DNA from: Synechococcus sp. CS-1325
Lineage (GTDB): Bacteria > Cyanobacteriota > Cyanobacteriia > PCC-6307 > Cyanobiaceae
NCBI GenBank assembly: GCA_025128135.1
Contig: JAHLYW010000013.1
Location: 1 to 59,186 of the forward strand
Direction: 5' to 3'
Length of the DNA stretch: 59,186 bases
This document shows, in pieces, positions 51,551-59,186 of this stretch. Under the pieces are notes generated by a model. The model was not told the DNA's origin. It did no database searches and saw nothing but the letters and a program-made list of their open reading frames with translations. Numbering within the stretch: the stretch's first letter is position 1; every line of letters starts with the position of its first letter. The translations under genes and the position numbers were made by a program.

Positions 51551-51907
51551 TCAATCGATCAGTTCGCCGGTTTTCTTGAGACGACGTTTCTTGGTGCCGT
51601 CGGCCTGGATGGCGATTTCCACCCGGCTGGCCACGGCCGCGCTGGTGGAATACAGCATCAGGTTGGAGGCATGCACAGAGGCTTCCTCGGTGGCGATGCG
51701 GCCGCTCTCACCTTCCTGGGTGGGTTTGATGTGGCGGGTGCGCAGGTTGATGCCCTGCACGATCGCCCTGTTCTCGTTCGGCAGGGTGCGGAGCACTTCG
51801 CCGGTTTTGCCTTTGTCCTTGCCGGCAATCACCTTGACGGTGTCGCCTTTGCGGATGCGCATCTTGATGCGCTCGGCGGGCTTGGTTCTGACGGTTGCCG
51901 TGGCCAT
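51551..51907 (-). CDS. rplX: 50S ribosomal protein L24
   Basis: 118-residue uL24. Blocks: [38 protein letters not shown], and the basic end [16 protein letters not shown]. The ATG at 51907 lies one base after the rplN stop. Confidence 0.97.
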   Translation of the reverse strand: MATATVRTKPAERIKMRIRKGDTVKVIAGKDKGKTGEVLRTLPNENRAIVQGINLRTRHIKPTQEGESGRIATEEASVHASNLMLYSTSAAVASRVEIAIQADGTKKRRLKKTGELID

Positions 51908-51908
51908 C

Positions 51909-52274
51909 TCAGATCACCTCCGGAGCGAGGGAAACGATCTTGGTGAAGTTACGTTCACGCAATTCGCGGGCAACGGGTCCGAAGACCCTGGTGCCTTTTG
52001 GATTGTTGTCGGTGCCGAGGATCACGGCAGCGTTGTCGTCGAAGCGAATTGAGTTGCCGGTATCCCGACGGAGGGTGGCACGGGTTCTGACCACCACGGC
52101 CTTCACGACATCCGATTTCTTCACGCCCATGTTGGGCATGGCGTCCTTGACGGCCGCCACGATCACATCGCCCACATGGGCGTAGCGACGGTTCGTGCCG
52201 AGCACCCGGATGCACTGGATGCGTTTGGCGCCGCTGTTGTCAGCGACATTGAGGAAAGTTTCTTGCTGAATCAT
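51909..52274 (-). CDS. rplN: 50S ribosomal protein L14
   Basis: 121-residue uL14. Blocks: [62 protein letters not shown] at 52274. Confidence 0.98.
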   Translation of the reverse strand: MIQQETFLNVADNSGAKRIQCIRVLGTNRRYAHVGDVIVAAVKDAMPNMGVKKSDVVKAVVVRTRATLRRDTGNSIRFDDNAAVILGTDNNPKGTRVFGPVARELRERNFTKIVSLAPEVI

Positions 52275-52286
52275 GGTGGGATCTGC

Positions 52287-52538
52287 TCAGCTTGCGCCGG
52301 ATGGATTGAGAACCTCGGCCACGGCCCAGCGCTTGGTGCGACTGAGCGGACGGGTTTCGGTGATCCGAACCCGATCCCCCACCTGACAGCGGTTCTCCTC
52401 GTCGTGGGCTTTGTAGCGGGTGGTGCGGCTGACGGTCTTTTGATAGATGGGATGGGGGAAGCGGTTTTCGACCGCCACCACCACCGTTTTGTCCATCTTG
52501 TCGCTGACGACGGTGCCGACCCTTTCCTTGAGTGCCAT
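52287..52538 (-). CDS. rpsQ: 30S ribosomal protein S17
   Basis: 83-residue uS17. Blocks: [39 protein letters not shown] and [16 protein letters not shown] at 52538. Confidence 0.98.
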   Translation of the reverse strand: MALKERVGTVVSDKMDKTVVVAVENRFPHPIYQKTVSRTTRYKAHDEENRCQVGDRVRITETRPLSRTKRWAVAEVLNPSGAS

Positions 52539-52555
52539 GGTTGGTATGAGGGGGA

Positions 52556-52771
52556 TCAGGAGGCGGACAGGGCGGAGCGCTGACGCTCCTTCTGCACCGT
52601 CAGCAGGTGGGCCAGCTTGATGCGGCTCTGCTTGAAGCGGTGTGGTTGCTCCAGGCGGCGGGTGGCCTGCTGGAAGCGGAGGTCGAACAGTTCGCGGCGG
52701 CAGCCACTGATCTGTTCTTGGATCTCGGCGTCGGTGAGGTTGCGGACCTCGGTGATGTCAGGACGGGCCAT
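52556..52771 (-). CDS. rpmC: 50S ribosomal protein L29
   Basis: 71-residue uL29. Blocks: [54 protein letters not shown]. The ATG at 52771 lies two bases after the rplP stop. Confidence 0.97.
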   Translation of the reverse strand: MARPDITEVRNLTDAEIQEQISGCRRELFDLRFQQATRRLEQPHRFKQSRIKLAHLLTVQKERQRSALSAS

Positions 52772-52773
52772 GG

Positions 52774-53247
52774 TCAGGAGTCCCCGGAGAGGACGGTTTC
52801 CAGAACGGGTTCTGGAGTGGACACGGGTGCCTGGTCATCCAGGGCCAGGAATTTTGTTTTGACCGGCAGTTTGTACTGAGCCAGGCGCATCGCCTCCTTG
52901 GCGATGGTTTCGGTGATTTCCGGACCGCCCATCTCAAAGAGAATGCGACCGGGTTTGATCACGGCCACCCAGAATTCCGGGTTGCCCTTACCGGAGCCCA
53001 TGCGGGTTTCGGCAGGACGCATCGTGACGGGCTTGTCAGGGAAGATCCGAATCCAGATTTTCCCTCCCCGCTTGACATGGCGGGTCATGGCCCTGCGGCT
53101 GGCTTCAATCTGGCGGGAAGTGATCCAGCCACATTCCTGGGCTTGCAATGCAAACTGACCGAAGGCAATCGTGTTGCCCCGGGTAGCGGTGCCGCACATG
53201 CGGCCTCGCTGCTGTTTGCGGAATTTGACGCGACGTGGACTCAGCAT
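52774..53247 (-). CDS. rplP: 50S ribosomal protein L16
   Basis: 157-residue uL16. Blocks: [57 protein letters not shown]. It has an unusually long C-terminus (about 20 residues past the usual end) with no similarity. ATG at 53247. Confidence 0.98.
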   Translation of the reverse strand: MLSPRRVKFRKQQRGRMCGTATRGNTIAFGQFALQAQECGWITSRQIEASRRAMTRHVKRGGKIWIRIFPDKPVTMRPAETRMGSGKGNPEFWVAVIKPGRILFEMGGPEITETIAKEAMRLAQYKLPVKTKFLALDDQAPVSTPEPVLETVLSGDS

Positions 53248-53263
53248 GATTCAGGTCTCCTGA

Positions 53264-53992
53264 TCACTCCTTGTTGGAGCGGTCTTCAAATTCTTGGGGA
53301 CGCCGGCTGGTGCGGCGTCGGGCGGCTCCATCCGCAGGCAGCTGTTCTTTCTGCCCGGGTAGCACTTCCCCTTTGAACACCCAGACCTTGATACCGAGCA
53401 CTCCATAGGTGGTGGTGGCCACCTTGGTGGCGTAGTCGATATCGGCTCGGAGAGTGTGCAGTGGCACACGTCCTTCGCGGGTCCATTCAGTGCGGGCGAT
53501 CTCAGCGCCGTTGAGGCGACCGCTCACCTGAATCTTCAATCCCAGCACACCGGCCCGCTGGGCACGTTGAACGGTCATCCGCATGACGCGGCGGAAGGCC
53601 ACGCGCTTCTCAAGTTGCTGGGCGATGTACTCGGCCAGCAGAAAAGCGTCGGCATCGACCCGCTCCACTTCCACAACGTTGATGCGCACCTGGCGGTGGC
53701 GATCCCCGAGGGTGGTCTGGATTCCGGTGCGCAGATCTTCGATCCCGCTGCCCTGGCGGCCGACAAGCACGCCGGGGCGAGCTGTTTTGAGCTCAACTTC
53801 AAGCTGATCGGCCTTGCGGGCGATCAACACGTCGCTGATGCCGGCACTGGCGTACTTCTTGTGGATGAACTTGCGGATCCGATCATCCTCCTGAAGCAGG
53901 AGGGGATAGGTCTTGCTGGGTGCATACCAGCGCGAGCGGTGTTCCTGGGTGATCCCCAGGCGCAGGCCGGTTGGATGGATCTTGTGTCCCAT
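53264..53992 (-). CDS. rpsC: 30S ribosomal protein S3
   Basis: 242-residue uS3. Blocks: [20 protein letters not shown], the KH-domain segment [16 protein letters not shown], and [20 protein letters not shown]. The ATG at 53992 was chosen over upstream in-frame codons without similarity. The C-terminal tail is Arg/Lys-rich. Confidence 0.98.
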   Translation of the reverse strand: MGHKIHPTGLRLGITQEHRSRWYAPSKTYPLLLQEDDRIRKFIHKKYASAGISDVLIARKADQLEVELKTARPGVLVGRQGSGIEDLRTGIQTTLGDRHRQVRINVVEVERVDADAFLLAEYIAQQLEKRVAFRRVMRMTVQRAQRAGVLGLKIQVSGRLNGAEIARTEWTREGRVPLHTLRADIDYATKVATTTYGVLGIKVWVFKGEVLPGQKEQLPADGAARRRTSRRPQEFEDRSNKE

Positions 53993-54011
53993 CGGTCGGT
54001 GTCCTCGGGGG

Positions 54012-54374
54012 TCAGGTGATGGGTGCTGCCACAGCAATGCTGATGTGGCAGGTTTGTTTTTTGATGGCGAAGGCTCGCCCCTGGGCGCGTGGACGGAATC
54101 GCTTCAGGGATGGACCCATGTCGGCGATGGCCGTGCTGATCACCAGGGAGGCGGGATCAAGGCCCAGGTTGTGTTCCGCGTTGGCAACTGCAGAACGCAG
54201 CACCTTCGTGATCGGACCAGTGGAGCGGTAGGGCATGAACTCAAGCAGAATCAGCGCCTCGCGATAGGAGCGGCCGCGAATCTGGTCGAGCACCCGACGC
54301 ACCTTCGATACGGAACCGCGGATGTAGCGGCCGTGGGCGCAGGCTTCTTGGCTGGTGGAGGTTGGATTGGCCAT
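54012..54374 (-). CDS. rplV: 50S ribosomal protein L22
   Basis: 120-residue uL22, lining the exit tunnel. Blocks: [60 protein letters not shown]. The ATG at 54374 gives the start MANPTSTS. Confidence 0.98.
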   Translation of the reverse strand: MANPTSTSQEACAHGRYIRGSVSKVRRVLDQIRGRSYREALILLEFMPYRSTGPITKVLRSAVANAEHNLGLDPASLVISTAIADMGPSLKRFRPRAQGRAFAIKKQTCHISIAVAAPIT

Positions 54375-54387
54375 GGTGTTTCGCTCC

Positions 54388-54663
54388 TTAACGGGCACCT
54401 TTTTTGTCCTTGATGTGGCCGCGGAAGGTGCGGGTGGGGGCGAACTCCCCCAGCTTGTGGCCCACCATCTGCTCCGTCACGTAGACGGGCACATGGCTCT
54501 TGCCGTTGTGAACAGCGATTGTGTGGCCGATCATCATCGGCAGAATCGTCGAAGCCCGTGACCAGGTCTTGATCACGGATTTGTCGCCGGCGCTGTTCTG
54601 CGTTTCGACCTTACGCAGCAAGTGATCGGCAACAAAAGGTCCTTTTTTGAGTGAACGTCCCAT
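54388..54663 (-). CDS. rpsS: 30S ribosomal protein S19
   Basis: 91-residue uS19. Blocks: [59 protein letters not shown] at 54663. Confidence 0.98.
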   Translation of the reverse strand: MGRSLKKGPFVADHLLRKVETQNSAGDKSVIKTWSRASTILPMMIGHTIAVHNGKSHVPVYVTEQMVGHKLGEFAPTRTFRGHIKDKKGAR

Positions 54664-54701
54664 GGCGGTTTAAGCAGAGTGCAAAACGGGGTTGTTGGCC
54701 A

Positions 54702-55565
54702 TCACGAATCCCGTCCGCCACGGCTCCGCTTGGAGGTGCGGCGACGTTTGCGCAGCACAAACCGATTGCTCGGCTTGTTCCGCTTACGGGTTTTGAGGCC
54801 CAGGGCAGGTTTGCCCCAGGGGGTGACCGGGCCGGAGCGGCCGATCGGTGCCCGACCCTCACCACCACCGTGGGGGTGATCGCAGGGGTTCATCACACTG
54901 CCGCGCACCTCGGGACGGCGGCCCAGCCAGCGTTTGCGGCCGGCTTTGCCGAGGCTGGTGTTGCGGACCTCGGCGTTGCCCACTTCGCCCAGGGTGGCGT
55001 AGCACTCGCGGCGTACCAGCCGGACTTCCGTGGAAGGCAGTTTCAAGGCGACGTAGTCGCCCTCCTTGGCCATCACCTGGGCACTGGCTCCGGCGGTGCG
55101 AACCATCTGGCCACCACGCCCGGCGTAGAGCTCAACGTTGTGAACGCTGGAGCCAAGTGGAATGGAGGAGAGCGGTAAGGCATTGCCGGTTTCGATCGGC
55201 GCTTCCGGACCCGAAACCACCGTCTGGCCCACCTCAATCCCGGCCGGAGCCAGGATGTAGCGCTTTTCGCCGTCGGTGTAGAAGAGCAAGGCCAGCCGGG
55301 CGTTGCGGTGGGGGTCGTAGTGGATGGCGGCCACTCTGGCCACCACGTTGTGCTTGTCGCGGCGGAAGTCGACCATCCGGTAGAGACGCTTGTGGCCACC
55401 ACCGCGGTGACGGCAGGTGATCACACCGCGGTTGTTGCGACCTTTGTTGCGGTGCTTGGCCATGACCAAGCTCCGCTCCGGTTTCCGCTCAGTGACTTCA
55501 CTGAAGTCACTGGCGGCACGACCGCGGGTGCCGGGGGTGTAGGGACGGTAGTTGCGAATTGCCAT
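54702..55565 (-). CDS. rplB: 50S ribosomal protein L2
   Basis: 287-residue uL2, near the peptidyl-transferase centre. Blocks: [37 protein letters not shown], and the conserved histidine loop [22 protein letters not shown] at 55565. Confidence 0.98.
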   Translation of the reverse strand: MAIRNYRPYTPGTRGRAASDFSEVTERKPERSLVMAKHRNKGRNNRGVITCRHRGGGHKRLYRMVDFRRDKHNVVARVAAIHYDPHRNARLALLFYTDGEKRYILAPAGIEVGQTVVSGPEAPIETGNALPLSSIPLGSSVHNVELYAGRGGQMVRTAGASAQVMAKEGDYVALKLPSTEVRLVRRECYATLGEVGNAEVRNTSLGKAGRKRWLGRRPEVRGSVMNPCDHPHGGGEGRAPIGRSGPVTPWGKPALGLKTRKRNKPSNRFVLRKRRRTSKRSRGGRDS

Positions 55566-55580
55566 AACGGTTCAGTTCCC

Positions 55581-55883
55581 TCAGGCCTCTGGGAAGAGCT
55601 GGATGCTGTTGCCTGCGGCAAGACGGACCACCGCTTTCTTCACTTGGGCACGCTTGCCGGCGAACCGCCCGACGCGGCGGGACCGACGCGGGGGATTCAT
55701 GGTGCTCACCCCGATCACCCTTACGTCGAAGAGTTGCTCGACGGCGGCTTTGATGTCGGGCTTCGCGGCCCGATGATCCACCTCAAAGGTGTACTGGTTG
55801 AGTTCCAGAGCACGGGTGGCCTTTTCGGTGATCAGCGGCTTGCGGATCACGTCCGCGAGCCGACCTTCAAAACGTTCAGTCAT
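55581..55883 (-). CDS. rplW: 50S ribosomal protein L23
   Basis: 100-residue uL23, at the tunnel exit. Blocks: [54 protein letters not shown]. The ATG at 55883 overlaps the rplD end by 8 bases. Confidence 0.98.
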   Translation of the reverse strand: MTERFEGRLADVIRKPLITEKATRALELNQYTFEVDHRAAKPDIKAAVEQLFDVRVIGVSTMNPPRRSRRVGRFAGKRAQVKKAVVRLAAGNSIQLFPEA

Positions 55884-56520
55884 CGCCGTAGACCTCCTGA
55901 ATCTTGGCCAGTGCCTCCTCGCTCAGCACCAATCGCTTGGCATTGAGCAGATCGAACATGTTCAGCTGATCGGCAGCGATCAGTTTCACCTTTTCGAGAT
56001 TGCGCACCGACAGGCGCACCACCTCGGATGGGGCATCGAGCACCAGCAGCACCTTGTCGGTGGCCGGGATGTCCCAGCGCAGCAGGGCTGCCACGATCTC
56101 CCGTGTTTTGGGTGCTTCGAGGGCTGTTGCGAATCCCTTCACCACCGTGATGTCGGCGGCCCGACTGATCAGCGCCGTGCGCAGGGCAAGCCGCCGCTCC
56201 TTCCGGTTCATCGAAACGGCGTAGGAGCGTGGCTTGGGACCGAACACCACGCCGCCGCCTGGGCGGAGCGGGGTGCGGATCGAGCCCTGACGGGCCCGAC
56301 CGGTGCCTTTCTGCTTGTAGGGCTTGCGACCGCCACCGCGCACTTCGGCGCGGGTGAGGCTGCTGGCAGTGCCCTGGCGCGCATTGGCCAATTGCCGCAC
56401 CACGGCGCGGTGCACCAGGCCGGCCGCTGACGAATCCTTGGCGACCTTCAGGTTGAGAGAGGCTTCACCAGCCTCCTTCCCCTGCCAATCACGAATGACG
56501 CATTGAATCATGGTTGACAT
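55876..56520 (-). CDS. rplD: 50S ribosomal protein L4
   Basis: 214-residue uL4. Blocks: [39 protein letters not shown] and [20 protein letters not shown]. The ATG at 56520 lies two bases after the rplC stop; an in-frame ATG three codons on is also possible. Confidence 0.97.
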   Translation of the reverse strand: MSTMIQCVIRDWQGKEAGEASLNLKVAKDSSAAGLVHRAVVRQLANARQGTASSLTRAEVRGGGRKPYKQKGTGRARQGSIRTPLRPGGGVVFGPKPRSYAVSMNRKERRLALRTALISRAADITVVKGFATALEAPKTREIVAALLRWDIPATDKVLLVLDAPSEVVRLSVRNLEKVKLIAADQLNMFDLLNAKRLVLSEEALAKIQEVYGDD

Positions 56521-56522
56521 TC

Positions 56523-57170
56523 TCAGCTCGCCTCCTTGTCACCGACCCGCTTGGCGGGGCGGATGTTGAGCAGGGCCCCGGGCTTGCCCGGCACCGAACC
56601 CTTGACCACCAGAAGGTTGCGCTCAAAATCGACCTTGAGGATCGTGAGGCCCCGGGTGGTGGTCTGCTTGCCGCCGTAGCGGCCGGCCATCCGCTTGCCG
56701 GGATAGACCCGGCCGGGGGTGGTGCCCGCTCCGGTTGAACCGGGCTGCCGGTGATTCTTCGAACCGTGGCTCATCGGACCACGGCTGAAGCCGTGCCGCT
56801 TCTGATAACCACTGAAGCCACGCCCCATGGTGTCGCCGCTGACGTCGACCTTCTGGCCGGCTTCGAAACGCTCAACCGTGATTTCTTCTCCGAGCTCCAG
56901 GCCGTCAACCGAGTTGAGCCGGTATTCGGTGAGATGGCGCAGCGGATTGGGGCCGGATTTGGCCAGGTGGCCGGTGGCCGGCTTGTTGACGAGTTTCTCG
57001 CGAATCTCGCCGAAGCCGAGCTGAACGGCTGTGTAACCGTCGGAGGCTGGGGTTTTGACCTGGGTGATGCGGCAGGGACCCGCCTCGATCAAGGTGACCG
57101 GGATGGACTTGCCTTCTGCCGTGAAGAACTGGGACATACCCAGTTTCTTCCCGAGAATGCCGATGGACAT
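56523..57170 (-). CDS. rplC: 50S ribosomal protein L3
   Basis: 215-residue uL3 and first gene of the S10-spc-alpha superoperon here, since rpsJ is in the str operon. Blocks: [59 protein letters not shown] at 57170. The upstream region carries repeats described separately. Confidence 0.98.
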   Translation of the reverse strand: MSIGILGKKLGMSQFFTAEGKSIPVTLIEAGPCRITQVKTPASDGYTAVQLGFGEIREKLVNKPATGHLAKSGPNPLRHLTEYRLNSVDGLELGEEITVERFEAGQKVDVSGDTMGRGFSGYQKRHGFSRGPMSHGSKNHRQPGSTGAGTTPGRVYPGKRMAGRYGGKQTTTRGLTILKVDFERNLLVVKGSVPGKPGALLNIRPAKRVGDKEAS

Positions 57171-57274
57171 GGGATGGGATGGACGCCAGCAAGGACAATG
57201 CTTCCCCGTTCAATGATGAACCGGAAAGACCTGGGGCTGCTTCGTGGAACTCGCTTTGGTCCGACTTGGATGGC

Positions 57275-57314
57275 TGGGTCTGACAGGGTCTGACGCGGCC
57301 TGACTGGGTCTGAC
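57275..57314. repeat. Four tandem 10-base repeats upstream of rplC
   Basis: Units TGGGTCTGAC, AGGGTCTGAC, GCGGCCTGAC and TGGGTCTGAC follow one another without gaps. GGGTCTGAC is exact in units 1, 2 and 4. The period equals about one helical turn. The array lies 105-144 bases upstream of the rplC start codon. Confidence 0.85.
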
Positions 57315-57330
57315 GCGGTTTTGACCTGAG

Positions 57331-57350
57331 CAGTTCAGTGAACAGTTCAG
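57331..57350. repeat. CAGTTCAG direct repeat with embedded GTTCA/TGAAC inverted repeat
   Basis: CAGTTCAG occurs at 57331-57338 and 57343-57350. Between and across the copies, GTTCA-G-TGAAC (57333-57343) is a perfect inverted repeat, an operator-like arrangement just beyond the 10-base array. Confidence 0.6.
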
Positions 57351-57463
57351 GGCAAGACCGATTGAGCTAGCGGTGGAGCGAAACAGCAGGCCGGGACTTT
57401 CCCGCTCGATCGAAACCGAGCGACAGTTTCCCGCCAAATCCTGGATTCCTGTGGCTGGGCTGG

Positions 57464-57488
57464 TTCAACCGGTGGGTTGAAATTCAAC
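57464..57488. repeat. Overlapping inverted repeats
   Basis: TTCAACC (57464-57470) pairs with GGTTGAA (57475-57481); the same right arm also forms GTTGAA-A-TTCAAC (57476-57488). The two mutually exclusive pairings share six bases. Confidence 0.65.
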
Positions 57489-57529
57489 TCAGACGAGGGA
57501 GTGGATCAGGAAATGGGTTTGCCTCGAAA

Positions 57530-57553
57530 GGAGTCATCGCCAGCGATGACTCC
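57530..57553. repeat. Perfect 11-bp-arm palindrome
   Basis: GGAGTCATCGC (57530-57540) and GCGATGACTCC (57543-57553) are exact reverse complements separated by CA. As RNA it would fold into a stable hairpin. AAA precedes it, so on the minus strand a short T-run follows. Confidence 0.75.
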
Positions 57554-57688
57554 GCGCAGAGATCCGGAGGCCCGGCTAGCGGACGGGCGCAGATCAATTG
57601 CACAGTCATTCAACATACCTCACGATCAACCCCACCATTTTCAAGGGGTTCTCCTGTCAGAATCGGACCCATTGGTGCGGACCTTCCC

Positions 57689-58147
57689 ATGCCCTTGCTG
57701 CTCAGTGGCCGTCGCTTCCGTGCCGACCTGGAGCAGGCCGGAGCGCTCGCGCTCTACGCCCCGCTGGAAGGTGGCGCCGAAACCCGTCTGCTGCGCCGCC
57801 TGCGGGCAAGTGGCTACCGCGCCCAGATGACCTCGGCGCGGGGTCTTGGTGACCCCGAAGCTTTTCTGTTCGAGTCGCACGGGATCCGACCTCCCCACCT
57901 TGGTCATCACAGTGTCGGCCGTGGTGCTGCCGTCGGCACGGTCCAGCGGGTGATGCCTCAGCTCGGATCCCTGCTTGAGGGCGACAGCCCCATTCTGCTC
58001 TGGTTGCTGGAGGCCCAGGTCCTTTCAGCCGCAGAGCGCGCTTCGCTCTGCTCCCTGACCCGGCGGGAACCGCGCCTGAAGATCGTTGCGGAGATGGGGG
58101 GTTCGCGCAGCCTGCGCTGGGAGCCACTGGAGCTGTGTGCGGCCTGA
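57689..58147 (+). CDS. ndhN: NAD(P)H-quinone oxidoreductase subunit N
   Basis: 152-residue NdhN, one of the subunits specific to the photosynthetic NDH-1 complex of cyanobacteria and chloroplasts, on its cytoplasmic side near the ferredoxin-binding region. NDH-1 drives cyclic electron flow around PSI and respiration. Blocks: [64 protein letters not shown] and [18 protein letters not shown] at 57689. Overlaps ldpA by 11 bases. Confidence 0.96.
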   Translation: MPLLLSGRRFRADLEQAGALALYAPLEGGAETRLLRRLRASGYRAQMTSARGLGDPEAFLFESHGIRPPHLGHHSVGRGAAVGTVQRVMPQLGSLLEGDSPILLWLLEAQVLSAAERASLCSLTRREPRLKIVAEMGGSRSLRWEPLELCAA

Positions 58148-59168
58148 GCAGGCCCTGGCCCATGGCCACTGGGTCAAGCTGATCTGCGGGGCCAGCAACC
58201 AGGATCCCGCCGGCATCGAAGACCTGTGTGGGATCTATACCCTGGCCGGTGTCCATTGCATTGATGTGGCGGCGGACCCTGCGGTGGTGGCTGCAGCCCG
58301 ACGGGGCATCGGCTGGGGGCTCGATCAGTCTGATTCGGCCACTCCGAGCCGTCCCTGGCTGATGGTCAGCCTCAGCGATGGTGAGGATCCCCATTTTCGC
58401 AAGGCCTGGTTCGATCCGCTCCGCTGCCCGCCCCGTTGTCCACGTCCGTGTCAGCGGGTCTGTCCGGCCCTGGCGATCGCTGCTGAGGGGGGTGTCCGGG
58501 CCGAGAGCTGCTACGGATGTGGTCGCTGTCTTCCTGTCTGTCCCCAGGGCTTGATCGAGGAGCGAGGCCAGGTCCTCTCAGCCGCCCAGGTTGCTCCGCT
58601 TCTGGCCCGGTTGAAGCCCGATCTGGTCGAGCTCCATACCCAGCCCGGGCGGGGCGAGTCTTTCGCCCTTCGCCTCGATCAGGTGATCGCCTCAGGTCTG
58701 CCGCTCAGGCATCTGGCGGTGAGCTGTGGCTGGGGAGAGGGCCCTGATCCTGCCAGCTCCACCAGCAGGGAGCTCTGGCAGCGTTTCGCCTTGCTGCGCC
58801 ACCACCAGCTGTGTCCGATCTGGCAGCTGGACGGCCGGCCGATGAGTGGGGACATCGGGGACGGCACCGCCCATGCGGCGTTGCGACTGCTCACGGCCAT
58901 GCGGCCCTTGGCGCCGCCTGGACCGCTGCAGCTGGCGGGTGGCACCAACGGGCTGACCTTGCCGTTGCTCCGGCGCCAGGCGGGCTCCGCCCTCGCCGCC
59001 CGGGCTCAAGCCGGTGGAGTTGCCTTCGGTGGAATGGCCCGTTCCCTGCTTCAGCCATTGATGCTTGAGGCGGAGCGGGGTGGCCGCCGCCTGCTCGAGG
59101 ATGCCGCCCTCTGGCCTCTGGCCCTGGAGCGGGCCCGTCGGCTGGTTGGCCCCTGGTTGGCCCCCTGA
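58137..59168 (+). CDS. ldpA: Light-dependent period protein LdpA (Fe-S circadian input protein)
   Basis: A 343-residue iron-sulfur protein that in Synechococcus elongatus senses redox state and adjusts the circadian period to light. Two [4Fe-4S] ferredoxin-type motifs are visible: [14 protein letters not shown] and [12 protein letters not shown]. The N-terminal part resembles a TIM-barrel-like domain ([26 protein letters not shown]). The GTG at 58137 was chosen, giving [18 protein letters not shown] and an 11-base overlap with ndhN. The clock genes themselves are not in this window. The family assignment is from memory of its sequence pattern and gene context. Confidence 0.88.
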   Translation: MRPEQALAHGHWVKLICGASNQDPAGIEDLCGIYTLAGVHCIDVAADPAVVAAARRGIGWGLDQSDSATPSRPWLMVSLSDGEDPHFRKAWFDPLRCPPRCPRPCQRVCPALAIAAEGGVRAESCYGCGRCLPVCPQGLIEERGQVLSAAQVAPLLARLKPDLVELHTQPGRGESFALRLDQVIASGLPLRHLAVSCGWGEGPDPASSTSRELWQRFALLRHHQLCPIWQLDGRPMSGDIGDGTAHAALRLLTAMRPLAPPGPLQLAGGTNGLTLPLLRRQAGSALAARAQAGGVAFGGMARSLLQPLMLEAERGGRRLLEDAALWPLALERARRLVGPWLAP

Positions 59169-59186
59169 TCGCTAGAACTGGCGATC
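59167..59186. repeat. GATCGC/GCGATC inverted repeat at window end
   Basis: GATCGC and GCGATC flank an 8-base spacer directly at the ldpA stop codon. The window ends here, so whether a T-run follows, as in a terminator, cannot be seen. Confidence 0.5.

Larger units (their letters stand above)
57171..57688. promoter_or_regulatory. Divergent rplC / ndhN intergenic region rich in repeats
   Basis: This 518-base stretch is the longest gene-free gap in the window. It should hold the promoter of the ribosomal superoperon (leftward) and of ndhN-ldpA (rightward). It contains four 10-base tandem units (57275-57314), a direct/inverted repeat (57331-57350), overlapping inverted repeats (57464-57488), an 11-bp-arm palindrome (57530-57553) and an AACCCC/GGGGTT stem (57628-57650). 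I could not place a confident -10/-35 pair on either strand. Confidence 0.6.

Overview
This window comes from a high-GC unicellular picocyanobacterium of the Synechococcus/Cyanobium kind. The evidence is the photosystem genes (psbA start, psaA, psaB, psaL, psaI), the NDH-1 subunit gene ndhN, the circadian redox protein gene ldpA, an unsplit glutamate synthase with no small-subunit partner, an sll0418-type plastoquinone/tocopherol methyltransferase, and the cyanobacterial form of the ribosomal superoperon. That superoperon lacks rpsN and rpmD and has rpsJ placed in the str operon. Genes are densely packed, and I see no prophage, insertion sequence or CRISPR array.

Layout. 1-4.4 kb: the 5' end of psbA (minus strand), divergent from a radical SAM gene; then, on the minus strand, dapL, clpS and a CPBP-family membrane protease. 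4.4-10.6 kb: a long leader, then rne-rnhB; a DUF1997 gene; pheA; and a two-gene operon of a LON-domain protein and an MPBQ-type methyltransferase. 10.7-15.6 kb: the str operon rpsL-rpsG-fusA-tuf-rpsJ (minus strand), with a HesB/IscA-like gene and a secreted phosphodiester glycosidase-like gene upstream on the same strand. 18-23.7 kb: the glutamate synthase gene, lipA and tRNA-Pro(CGG). 23.7-26.7 kb: a cbiG-cobJ fusion and a membrane-anchored protein of unknown function. 27-35.7 kb: psaA-psaB, a lone RND efflux pump gene, then psaI-psaL. 35.8-40.6 kb: a GT2 glycosyltransferase, an NlpC/P60 peptidase divergent from a serine beta-lactamase-fold protein, tRNA-Ser(GCT), alanine racemase and an HNH nuclease. 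40.6-57.2 kb: the S10-spc-alpha superoperon on the minus strand, from rplC to prfA and including secY, adk, rpoA and truA. 57.7-59.2 kb: ndhN-ldpA.

The genes fall into four working groups: translation (about 30 ribosomal or factor genes plus RNase E, RNase HII and TruA), photosynthetic electron transport and its redox sensing (psbA, psa genes, ndhN, ldpA, the radical SAM protein), nitrogen, amino acid and cofactor metabolism (glutamate synthase, dapL, pheA, lipA, cbiG-cobJ), and the cell wall (alr, NlpC/P60, and possibly the beta-lactamase-fold protein).

I found no wholly new multi-gene system. The most interesting signals are small. rnhB and truA both lack any ATG, GTG or TTG start and both seem to begin at a CTG that overlaps the stop codon of the gene before, in the same GGTCTGA context. 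The rne leader carries a U-rich element. The region upstream of rplC holds four copies of a 10-bp repeat in exact helical register, plus several inverted repeats. Two convergent gene pairs have stop codons interleaved in a 4-bp palindrome.
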